Positions 1 to 6,650 of a stretch of DNA of 8,194 nt are shown here, one piece after another. Source of the DNA: CAZQCI01 sp964592255 (lineage in GTDB: Bacteria; UBA10199; SBBF01); contig CAZQCI010000099.1 in the NCBI GenBank assembly GCA_964592255.1, forward strand, positions 1 through 8,194. The letters are read 5' to 3'. Position numbers and translations under genes: made by a program. Position 1 is the first letter of the stretch. Every line of letters starts with the position of its first letter. The notes beneath the pieces are model-generated. The model was not told where the DNA came from. It did no database searches and worked only from the letters and a program-made list of their open reading frames with translations.

Positions 1-768
1 AATTTCAAAACCATAAGTTTCGTAAGAGCAGCCTGCCTGTGGTAGTAACTTCATCAAAGCTGGGTAATGGGCACAGGCCATCAAAAAACCTTCTGTTGGT
101 ATGAGGCGAATGAGTTTATCAAACGATTCTACCATATGGTCTAAGTCTCGGTAGATATCTGCATGGTCAAATTCTACGGAGGTGATGATGGTATAGTAAG
201 GTTGATAATGAAGAAATTTAGGGCCTTTGTCGAAAAAGGCTGTGTCGTATTCGTCCCCTTCAATGACAAAATGGTTTCCATTTTTTAGTTGGTAATTTTT
301 ATTAAAGTTCAGGGAGACACCCCCAACAAAAAAAGAGGGGAGAGCTTTGAGTTCTTCCAACAAATGGGCCATTAAAGCGGAGGTGGTAGTTTTTCCATGG
401 GTTCCTGCAATGACAACGGATTTTTTTCCGGTAATAAAAAAGTAGGATAGGGCTTGTGGCATGGAGAGATAAGGCAAATCCAGGCGCAGCAGCTCTTCCA
501 CTTCGGGGTTATTTTTAGAGACGGCATTGCCGACAATAACGAGATCTGGTTTGGGGGTTAAATTTTCTGCTTTATAGCCTTGGAAGAGGGTAATCCCCAT
601 TTTTTCTAGTTCCACACTCATTGGGGGGTAGACATTTTGATCAGACCCCGTTACATGATAGCCTTTTTCACGCAGCAAGCCGGCTAAGCTGCCCATACCG
701 GTGCCGCAAATGGCGATTAAATGTACGTGTTGGATGTTCTTCAAATTTTCAGGAATCTTGTTGCTCAT
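1..768 (-). CDS. mpl: Mpl, UDP-N-acetylmuramate:L-alanyl-gamma-D-glutamyl-meso-DAP ligase (3'-partial)
   Basis: This cytoplasmic enzyme of peptidoglycan recycling uses ATP to join recovered murein tripeptide to UDP-MurNAc. I translated the minus strand from the ATG at 768. The frame stays open to position 1, giving 256 residues. Full-length Mpl is about 450-460 residues, so roughly the last 200 (end of the central domain and the C-terminal ligase domain) lie outside the window. Visible marks are the N-terminal Rossmann motif GTGMGSLAGLL (22-32), GSDQNVYPPMS (41-51), the ATP-binding P-loop GTHGKTTTS (122-130), and EGDEYDTAFFDKGPKF (170-185). The first, second and last of these distinguish Mpl from MurC, which it otherwise resembles. 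No Shine-Dalgarno sequence precedes the start; instead a palindrome lies 3 bp upstream of the ATG. The gene diverges from the small gene at 828 and is not in a visible mur/dcw cluster. The family call is strong; the Mpl rather than MurC assignment rests on these motifs as I know them. Confidence 0.93.
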   Translation of the reverse strand, partial: MSNKIPENLKNIQHVHLIAICGTGMGSLAGLLREKGYHVTGSDQNVYPPMSVELEKMGITLFQGYKAENLTPKPDLVIVGNAVSKNNPEVEELLRLDLPYLSMPQALSYFFITGKKSVVIAGTHGKTTTSALMAHLLEELKALPSFFVGGVSLNFNKNYQLKNGNHFVIEGDEYDTAFFDKGPKFLHYQPYYTIITSVEFDHADIYRDLDHMVESFDKLIRLIPTEGFLMACAHYPALMKLLPQAGCSYETYGFEI

Positions 769-771
769 GGC

Positions 772-787
772 GTTAAAATGTTTTAAC
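772..787. promoter_or_regulatory. Palindrome GTTAAAA-TG-TTTTAAC in the mpl/828 divergent spacer
   Basis: Two perfect 7-bp arms flank a 2-bp centre, ending 3 bp before the mpl start codon. The left arm recurs as GTTAAAAT at 798-805. The site could be an operator or a promoter core. On the minus strand, TTGATT (808-803) and TAAAAC (785-780) are 17 bp apart, a weak sigma-70-like pair whose -10 falls inside the palindrome and would give an almost leaderless mpl mRNA. For the plus-strand gene only a -10-like TATATT (816-821) is visible, with no good -35. The palindrome is read directly; its function is inferred. Confidence 0.3.
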
Positions 788-827
788 TGGATCGGGGGTT
801 AAAATCAACGGAAACTATATTATCGTT

Positions 828-1169
828 ATGTCGCTCAGCCATATTTTTAAAGCGAAGTATAAAGCCCTGACTCCCCAAGACAAAAAAGTGATCGGGGAGG
901 CTATTGTTAAAGTTAATCTGGGTGTGGGAACTCCCACTGATTTAAAGATCGTTGCCGGTTTGTTGAAAGGCACCGGTTATGTTGCCAAACCTGGTGGTTT
1001 GGATGAAGTGATTACTCTGATTAACGAGAAGAGCGAAGATGAAAAGAAAGCCACCACCCGAAATCAAGGGGGGACGACCACCTTTGCGGCTCCTGTGATT
1101 ACTGATGAAGAAATCCACAAAATGATGATGGATGATAACGACGAGCCAACCCGCCAGATTAAACCTTAA
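828..1169 (+). CDS. Small hypothetical protein, unrecognised family
   Basis: This is a 113-residue protein that I do not recognise. It has no signal peptide or membrane segment, so it is probably cytoplasmic. Residues about 1-70 look like a compact alpha-rich unit: a basic N-terminus (FKAKYKALTPQDKK), then two stretches with Gly/Pro turns around GVGTPTDLK and KPGGLDE. Residues about 70-113 are low-complexity, with a Thr-rich piece (KKATTRNQGGTTTF) followed by an acidic, Met-rich stretch (DEEIHKMMMDDNDE), and are probably disordered. The ATG at 828 has no clear Shine-Dalgarno; a -10-like TATATT at 816-821 would place transcription start close to the ATG, so a leaderless message is possible. 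The gene is divergent from mpl and convergent with the M16 peptidase. Its stop TAA (1167-1169) shares the palindrome TTAA with the peptidase stop. It is probably real, since it fills the space between two secure genes with no competing frame, but it has no functional assignment. Confidence 0.6.
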   Translation: MSLSHIFKAKYKALTPQDKKVIGEAIVKVNLGVGTPTDLKIVAGLLKGTGYVAKPGGLDEVITLINEKSEDEKKATTRNQGGTTTFAAPVITDEEIHKMMMDDNDEPTRQIKP

Positions 1170-3706
1170 GGCCCTACTAAAGACAGTGTGTAGGCATCCA
1201 GATTTAAGTACTTTCGGGCAACACTCAAAACACTTTCGGCAGTAACGGAGGAAATTCTTTCTGGAAACAACTGACTTTCAGAAAATCCTAAGCCATAGAG
1301 TTCGTTGATGGCTAAGTTAGCGGCTACGGTGCTGTTTCTTTGAAAGTCGATTTCGTAATTGCCGATGATGTAGTTTTTAGCTCGTTCTAGTTCTTCCGAG
1401 GGAATTTTTTCTATTTTCAATTTGCCTAGTTCTTCCAAAATTCCTTTTAGGGCTTCTTCCATTTTTTTCGGTTCCGATCCGATATAGACTGAAAAATGTC
1501 CTGTATCTAAACCTTCCACTAAGCTGGAAGAAACCGTGTAGGCCAAAGATTTTTTATCCCGTAGTTCTAAAAATAAACGGCCCCCTTGCCCAGAAAGTAC
1601 ATGGCTCATCACTTCTAAAGCATATCTGTCGGTATTTTTTATTGGAGAAGTGAGAAACCCTACCACTAGGTGTGATTGCATCTTATCTTTTTTCAAAAAA
1701 GTTTTTTGAGCTTGTTTGGGTTTGATAATGGTTTTTTGGGAAACAGTGAAGGGGGAGGAGGGGAGATGCCCTAATTGTTCCGATAGATACAAGGCCAGAT
1801 CCTCCGCGCAAAAATCGCCGGCGGCACTTAAAACCATTTTTTTCGGGTTACACAATTTTTTGTAAAAAGAGGCAGTTTGTTTTGCTGTAAAACGTTGCAC
1901 TTGGCGGGCTTCTCCTAAAAGAGGCAGACCATAAGGGTGTTTTTTGTAAAGAAGGCTTGAAAAACGTTGAAAAGCCATATGAGCCACCGAATCTTGCTGG
2001 TTTCGGATGGCTTCTAATTGAAGCCGTTTTTCTTTTTCAACCTGGTCTTGTTCAAAAGCCGGATGGCACAGAACATCAGTGAATAATTCTAAGGCGGCTT
2101 CTTTTTTTTCCGAAAGAAATCCAGATTGCATCCCCCAGGTGTTGCGTCCGGCAAAACCTCCGATGGAGCCAGCCATGGACTCTGCAATTTCGGCAATCTC
2201 TAAGGCGCTTTTATTGAGAGTGCCTTTGGAAATTGTGGAAGCCATGAGTTGCGACAAACCGTTGGTGGCGCTATTTTCTGCCCGTAAGCCGCCTGGGGCA
2301 CTCAGATAGATAGAGGCTAAAGGAACGCGATGGTTCTCGCGGGCCAAAAAAGTAAGGCCGTTGCGGAAACGATATTTTTTAACTCCTGCTTTTTCTTCGA
2401 TCAAGACGTAGTTCTTTTTCAGAGCCGTTTTTTTCTTTTCCCCAGGGAGAGTCAGTTTAAACTTTGATTTTTGTCCTTGAAGAACAATTCCTGAAATACG
2501 TTCGTTTTTTAAATAACGGCACGCAACGTTCCGGATATGTTCAGGCGTCACCGTATCGATCGCTTTAAGATAAGTATCTTCGTAACGATAGTCCCCGGCA
2601 GTGGTTTCAAAAGAGACCCGTTTGCGAGCAGAGCCTTCGCACGTTTCTTTTTCGTAATAAACCGAGCTTTTGATGTTGAGTTTAGAGCGTTGTAGATTTT
2701 TTTCATCCACGTGATGTGAGCGGAAGTAATCAACCTCTTCTAAAATGGCTTCCACCACATTTTTTTGGGTTTTTTGCGGCAGAACCGCTTGAATGACGAG
2801 AACGCCAGGGAAGGTTGGGGTATAAGCATACGACCCGATGGAATTAACCAATCCTTGTTTTTCCTTAATATTCTGTTCCAAGCGTGAGGTGTCTCCTTCT
2901 CCCAAAAGATGAGATAGTAAATCGAGTGCTGGAATATCTTCGTGTGTGAAATGGGGAATAGGATAAGCCAGTGACAGATAAGTCCCTTCAATGGTTTTAT
3001 TCATGGACTTAAGTCTTGGTGCGGTCTGGGGTGGTTCTGTGGGAAGAACAGGACGGGTAAGTGCCGCTTCCGGTTCGCATCCAAATTCTTGGTCGATGTA
3101 TTTTTTAATTTCGTCTTCTCGGTAATCTCCGCAAATAACCAAGACCATGTTATTAGGAACGTACCACTTTTTGTAAAAGTCAAAAACCTGATCGCGTGGA
3201 AAGTTTTTAACGCTTTCAAAACTTCCAATGACTGGGCGTCCGTAAGGGTGAGTGTGGTAGACTAAACTGAAGAGAGCTTCACTCATTTCACGATGAGGAG
3301 AATCTTTTCCACGGCGGATTTCTTCCAATACCACTTCTTTTTCACGCTCTAATTCCACGGGGTCGATCAGCGCCTTAAAAACCATTTCGGAAAGAATATT
3401 TAAGCCTTTGGCGGTGTGTTTGGAAGCCAAATTGATGTAATAAACGGTTTGGTCCAATGATGTGTAAGCATTCAGTTCTCCGCCGGAGGCCTCCACAATT
3501 TGGGCAATTTCTCCAGGTCCGTAATGGGGAGTCCCTTTAAAGACCATATGTTCCAGAAGATGGCTTAATCCCGCTTCATTTTCGTTTTCCCAAGCGCTGC
3601 CGACTTTAACGCCTACGTTTAGGGAAATGATGGGTGAGGCATTGTTGGGCTCTAAAATAACTGTGAGCCCATTTTTTAACTGATATTTTTGGATAGAAGA
3701 AGTCAT
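1166..3706 (-). CDS. Tandem-domain M16 (insulinase/pitrilysin family) zinc peptidase
   Basis: An 846-residue protein from the ATG at 3706 with two fused M16 units. The first is catalytic: the inverted zinc motif HLLEH (H49, E52, H53; E52 is the general base) is followed 76 residues later by the third zinc ligand, E129, in VVLEEI. The equivalent stretch of the second unit reads GLSQLMAST (483-491), with His, Glu and His replaced by Gln, Ala and Ser, so it is non-catalytic. The second unit keeps the M16 substrate-binding signature RLFLELRDKKSLAYTV near its C-terminus. This active-plus-inactive arrangement parallels the beta/alpha pair of mitochondrial processing peptidase. Likely role: degradation of peptides or unfolded polypeptides. 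I see no signal peptide from this start. The frame stays open upstream to an ATG at 3799, which would add 31 residues without family character. I prefer 3706 because the conserved QKYQLKNGLTV strand begins there and a -10-like box lies upstream of it. Neither start has a convincing ribosome site. Confidence 0.9.
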   Translation of the reverse strand: MTSSIQKYQLKNGLTVILEPNNASPIISLNVGVKVGSAWENENEAGLSHLLEHMVFKGTPHYGPGEIAQIVEASGGELNAYTSLDQTVYYINLASKHTAKGLNILSEMVFKALIDPVELEREKEVVLEEIRRGKDSPHREMSEALFSLVYHTHPYGRPVIGSFESVKNFPRDQVFDFYKKWYVPNNMVLVICGDYREDEIKKYIDQEFGCEPEAALTRPVLPTEPPQTAPRLKSMNKTIEGTYLSLAYPIPHFTHEDIPALDLLSHLLGEGDTSRLEQNIKEKQGLVNSIGSYAYTPTFPGVLVIQAVLPQKTQKNVVEAILEEVDYFRSHHVDEKNLQRSKLNIKSSVYYEKETCEGSARKRVSFETTAGDYRYEDTYLKAIDTVTPEHIRNVACRYLKNERISGIVLQGQKSKFKLTLPGEKKKTALKKNYVLIEEKAGVKKYRFRNGLTFLARENHRVPLASIYLSAPGGLRAENSATNGLSQLMASTISKGTLNKSALEIAEIAESMAGSIGGFAGRNTWGMQSGFLSEKKEAALELFTDVLCHPAFEQDQVEKEKRLQLEAIRNQQDSVAHMAFQRFSSLLYKKHPYGLPLLGEARQVQRFTAKQTASFYKKLCNPKKMVLSAAGDFCAEDLALYLSEQLGHLPSSPFTVSQKTIIKPKQAQKTFLKKDKMQSHLVVGFLTSPIKNTDRYALEVMSHVLSGQGGRLFLELRDKKSLAYTVSSSLVEGLDTGHFSVYIGSEPKKMEEALKGILEELGKLKIEKIPSEELERAKNYIIGNYEIDFQRNSTVAANLAINELYGLGFSESQLFPERISSVTAESVLSVARKYLNLDAYTLSLVGP

Positions 3707-3797
3707 AAGGAAGATTGTGATTATTTTTGTGGGCTTTGCAACTGAATAAAAAGCTGTGGTTTGACAAACTAAGCCGGGCATTGTAGCCAAAGGGCTC
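3707..3797. promoter_or_regulatory. Divergent promoter region between the M16 peptidase and the lipoprotein operon
   Basis: For the minus-strand peptidase, TACAAT (3785-3780) is a good -10 match, with TTGATG (3806-3801) as a weak -35 at a short 15-bp spacing. This would give a leader of about 65 nt to the ATG at 3706. For the plus-strand operon there is a perfect -35-like TTGACA (3761-3766), but the hexamer 17 bp later (TAGCCA, 3784-3789) is a poor -10. The purine tract AAAGGG (3789-3794) lies only 3 bp before the lipoprotein ATG. A divergent control region is required by the layout; the exact boxes are uncertain. Confidence 0.35.
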
Positions 3798-5195
3798 ATG
3801 CATCAACGTTTTCTTTTTATTCTTTTAATCGGATTTTTTGTTTCTTGCGGGTATCATAAGCCGAAGATTACGGTGTTACCTGAAGTCAAGACACGCCAGG
3901 GTCGTCTGCTTTTTCTAGCAGTAGATGGTATCGGTTATGACATGATTTCGGAGCTTAAGAAGGAGGGGTATTTTAAAGATTTCCAAGATCCCATTCCTTT
4001 GATTGTCACGTTCCCATCCGCAACCACGGCATCTTTTACAGGTATTTTTCAAAGTTTGAATGCGGGTCGTGCGCCGGGTTATGAAATCCGCTTTTTCTCT
4101 TATGAGGATAATAAAATCCGCGGTGGGACACCTGGCGATATTTATAAAATTCCTATTCCTTATAAGCATTATTTCGATTCATTCCGTCATACCATGATGG
4201 AAAAATCCCTCATGTATAGTTTTCCGGGTATTGCGGGTAGGCAAGACTTGGAGCATGCCGAAGACCTTTTGTATCAAAGCCGTAAAAAAGTATTGATGGC
4301 TTATTTGGGTGGCACTGACGGTGCCCAGCATATGTTGGGGCGTCATCGCGTGAAGCGGTTTATGAAATATGTCGACTCTTTTCTTGTGCGGATGAAAAAG
4401 AAATATGCCGAATCCGAAGAAGGAGCTCAACCGTTGCATTTGGTTTTGTTTTCTGACCATGGGTTTCATTTTGATCGTTTAAAAATGGTGAGTAATAGTC
4501 AGTTGAATAAGGCTTTGGCTCAAGGGGGATACCGTTTATCTCATCATTTAGATGGCCGTTCCGATGTGGTGCCAGTACTTTTTGGGCTGCTGAGTTCTGG
4601 TGTTTTGATTACCGATGCAAGCGCTAAGGAAGAGGTGGCTCGTTTGATTCATTCTGTCAAAGGCTTGGATTTGACGTTTTGGCCTAAGGCCGACCGAATT
4701 GGGATTTTAAATTCACAAGGGGATGAGGCTTATTTTCAATATCGGAAACATGGGGCAGAATACCGTTATGTGCCTGTTCACGGGGATCCTTTAAAATTAA
4801 TTCCGCTATTACAGAAAAACCATCAAAACTCTTCGGTTTGGTTGTCGGATAAAGTTTGGTTTCAGTTGACCTCCCATCATTCTTATCCGGATCCGGGGCA
4901 TCGGCTTTATGCGGCGTTTTACAAATTGGTTAAAAACCCGGGGAGTGTTTTGTTTAGTACTCAATCTAATTATCAATTCGGCAGTTTTGCTGCCCTAGCG
5001 GGGACTTATCTTCGATTAGGACAAAAGGGCACTCATGGTTCCTTTGAATGGGAGCCTTCTGCGGGGATGGCCATGACAGATGACCCGCATCTTCATCTTC
5101 CGCCAGCAGTACGTTACGATGATTTTTTTAATCTTTTCTTAAGTGATGTTACTCGTGAGTTGCGGGGGCAAGCCCATCACCACGATTCCGATTGA
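3798..5195 (+). CDS. Alkaline-phosphatase-superfamily lipoprotein (phosphodiesterase/nucleotide pyrophosphatase-like)
   Basis: A 465-residue exported protein. Residues 1-17 form a lipoprotein signal peptide: MHQR, the hydrophobic FLFILLIGFF, then lipobox VSC with Cys17. The residue after Cys is Gly, not Asp, so outer-membrane placement is expected under the E. coli sorting rule. The two-metal catalytic set of the alkaline phosphatase superfamily appears complete and in order: D43 (AVDGIG), nucleophile T76 in TFPSATTAS (71-79), D174 and H178 in GGTDGAQH, D220-H221 in FSDHGFH, and H413 in GTHGS. The spacing resembles type I phosphodiesterase/nucleotide pyrophosphatase proteins, so it probably hydrolyses or transfers a phosphate mono- or diester in the periplasm; the substrate is unknown. 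About 190 residues separate the DH pair from the last His, leaving room for an inserted subdomain. The tail ends in a His-rich HHHD. The start is fixed by the signal peptide. It is the first gene of the five-gene plus-strand series, 35 bp before the HAD gene. Confidence 0.85.
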   Translation: MHQRFLFILLIGFFVSCGYHKPKITVLPEVKTRQGRLLFLAVDGIGYDMISELKKEGYFKDFQDPIPLIVTFPSATTASFTGIFQSLNAGRAPGYEIRFFSYEDNKIRGGTPGDIYKIPIPYKHYFDSFRHTMMEKSLMYSFPGIAGRQDLEHAEDLLYQSRKKVLMAYLGGTDGAQHMLGRHRVKRFMKYVDSFLVRMKKKYAESEEGAQPLHLVLFSDHGFHFDRLKMVSNSQLNKALAQGGYRLSHHLDGRSDVVPVLFGLLSSGVLITDASAKEEVARLIHSVKGLDLTFWPKADRIGILNSQGDEAYFQYRKHGAEYRYVPVHGDPLKLIPLLQKNHQNSSVWLSDKVWFQLTSHHSYPDPGHRLYAAFYKLVKNPGSVLFSTQSNYQFGSFAALAGTYLRLGQKGTHGSFEWEPSAGMAMTDDPHLHLPPAVRYDDFFNLFLSDVTRELRGQAHHHDSD

Positions 5196-5230
5196 CTTGG
5201 CCCCTTGGCAGCCTTTAGGATACATCTTTC

Positions 5231-5932
5231 ATGCATTTTCCCCATCAAACTGAAATCATTGTTTTTGATTTTGACGGCACTTTACTCGATTCCATGACCG
5301 GTTTTGGAGATATTGCGGCAGATGTTATTAGCCGTTTGTTTGGTCGTGATGTTTCTTGGGCGCGTGATCAGTATCGGCAGACTTCCGGTTTGCCTTTTCC
5401 TTTCCAGTTGGAAAAAATTTTTCCTGGAGATTTACGCAATCGTCAAGCTGTTTCGGAATTTGATCGTATTAAAATGGATACCTACCCGCATCGCCCTTTT
5501 TACCCTGATTTTGAATCCACGTTAACGGCTTTAAAAGCGGAAGGGTATTTATTGGCCATTTCATCCAATAACGACCACCGTCTTTTAGAATGGCGTTTAA
5601 AAGAAAAATCATCTTATTTCGATTTTGTTTTGGGTTTTACGGAAGGTTTTCTTAAAGGCAAAGCTCATTTCGACTGGATTAAGAATCAGACAGGTTTGCA
5701 AAATTCTCAAATTTTATTCATTGGGGATTCATTGCACGATGCCGAAATGGCGCAGGAGAATGCCATTCCTTTTGTAGCTAAATTAGGAACTTTTTCTGAA
5801 AATGATTTCGCCCGCCAAGGGATTGCCCAAAAAACCATTCATCATCTTTCGGAATTGACCAAAATTCTTGAACATGCCAAAAAGCCGCATGCAAATCGTC
5901 ATCATGGCGGCTGGCTTGGGTCAGAGGCTTGA
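5231..5932 (+). CDS. HAD-superfamily hydrolase (phosphoglycolate phosphatase/beta-phosphoglucomutase-like)
   Basis: A 233-residue cytoplasmic protein with all four HAD motifs. Motif I is DFDGTLLDS, with nucleophile D13 and acid/base D15. Motif II is SSN at 111-113. Motif III is the lysine in KGKAHFDW (K144). Motif IV is GDSLHD, with Mg2+ ligands D166 and D170. A helical C1-type cap fits residues about 20-95. This layout belongs to the Gph/PGM-like subfamily, most of whose members dephosphorylate small phosphorylated metabolites. The substrate cannot be read from the sequence; next to a nucleotidyltransferase, a sugar- or polyol-phosphate is a reasonable guess. A weak AGGA (5217-5220) lies 10 bp before the ATG. 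The last residues (from about 216, a basic/His-rich tail) are encoded in the segment that also encodes the start of the next gene, so they may be an overlap by-product rather than part of the fold. Confidence 0.88.
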   Translation: MHFPHQTEIIVFDFDGTLLDSMTGFGDIAADVISRLFGRDVSWARDQYRQTSGLPFPFQLEKIFPGDLRNRQAVSEFDRIKMDTYPHRPFYPDFESTLTALKAEGYLLAISSNNDHRLLEWRLKEKSSYFDFVLGFTEGFLKGKAHFDWIKNQTGLQNSQILFIGDSLHDAEMAQENAIPFVAKLGTFSENDFARQGIAQKTIHHLSELTKILEHAKKPHANRHHGGWLGSEA

Positions 5933-6599
5933 TTCCACACAAGGTCTTCCTAAAACAATGACTCCCGTTGGGGGGGCTCCTTTGTTGTCCTATATTCTTA
6001 AAGGATTAAGTGTTTTTTCCAATTTAGATATTTTTGTTGTGACCGGCTTTGCAGCTCCTGTTTTAGAAGACTATATCCGGCGCCAGCCAATGCCTATCCG
6101 TTTAGTTCATAATCCTGATTATACTTTAGGCAACCTGATGAGCTTAATGGCCGTGCGCCCTTTTTTAAACGATACTTTTGTTGTTTTGAATGCGGATCAT
6201 GTTTTTGATCGTGATATTTTATCTCTCATTCTTAAGGAGCCTCAGTATGTGAGTGTTGTCTGTGATTTTGATCGGTCGTTGAGTGATGATGATATGAAGA
6301 TGGTTAAAAATGAACAAGGAGGGTTGAAATCCCTTTCCAAAAAACACGACGTGTATGATGGGGGTTATATTGGTTCTACTGTGGTGCCTGCCTCTCGCAT
6401 CACAGATTATTGGAAAGCCGCTGATGCGGTTCTGAGTCGGCAAGGAACGGCTATTCATGTTGAAGCCGTACTTAACGAGTTGGCGGCTTTAAAGGAGCCT
6501 ATTTCCATCATTGATGCTAGCGGGCATAGTTGGTTTGAGGTGGATACTCCCGATGACTTGGTCAAAGCCGAGCATTTGATTTCCCGCATGAAATTTTAG
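5889..6599 (+). CDS. Sugar/alcohol-phosphate nucleotidyltransferase (IPCT/LicC-like)
   Basis: A 236-residue enzyme of the NTP-transferase (GT-A-like) fold, expected to couple a phosphorylated small molecule to CTP or another NTP. Signature parts: MAAGLGQRL (6-14) for nucleotide binding, LPKTMTPVGG (20-29), NPDYTLGNLMSL (75-86), NADHVFD (101-107) with probable metal ligand D103, YDGGYIG (156-162), and WFEVDTPDD (215-223) near the end. The NPDY...SL, DHVFD and W-EVDTPDD set resembles myo-inositol-1-phosphate cytidylyltransferase domains and phosphocholine cytidylyltransferase (LicC) more than RmlA or GlmU; this comparison is from memory. The frame extends upstream to an ATG at 5874 and a TTG at 5868. 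I chose the ATG at 5889 because the fold's first strand begins exactly there; no start has a Shine-Dalgarno. It overlaps the HAD gene by 44 bp in another frame, suggesting translational coupling. No CDP-alcohol phosphotransferase domain is fused or adjacent. Confidence 0.82.
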   Translation: MQIVIMAAGLGQRLDSTQGLPKTMTPVGGAPLLSYILKGLSVFSNLDIFVVTGFAAPVLEDYIRRQPMPIRLVHNPDYTLGNLMSLMAVRPFLNDTFVVLNADHVFDRDILSLILKEPQYVSVVCDFDRSLSDDDMKMVKNEQGGLKSLSKKHDVYDGGYIGSTVVPASRITDYWKAADAVLSRQGTAIHVEAVLNELAALKEPISIIDASGHSWFEVDTPDDLVKAEHLISRMKF

Positions 6600-6650
6600 T
6601 TGTTAATTCTGTAATGATCAATTCATCAATGACTTAACTTTTAATCCGTT

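Noticed and set aside
1..768. MurC as the identity of the first gene
   Set aside because: The GSDQNVYPPMS and EGDEYDTAFFDKGPKF motifs fit Mpl, whereas MurC normally has a different sequence at both places.
1173..1194. CCTAC...GTAGG inverted repeat just after the convergent stops
   Set aside because: It has only 5-bp arms, a 12-nt loop, no T-tract, and lies inside the peptidase coding sequence; not credible as a terminator.
2079..2309. Plus-strand 76-codon open frame inside the M16 peptidase
   Set aside because: It lies fully antisense to a secure, motif-bearing gene and its translation has no family character; the same applies to the other shorter frames inside 1166-5195.
3707..3799. 31-residue N-terminal extension of the M16 peptidase to the ATG at 3799
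   Set aside because: The extension has no signal-peptide pattern or M16 similarity. Its ATG exists because CATG at 3797-3800 is palindromic with the lipoprotein start, and the best -10-like box lies downstream of it.
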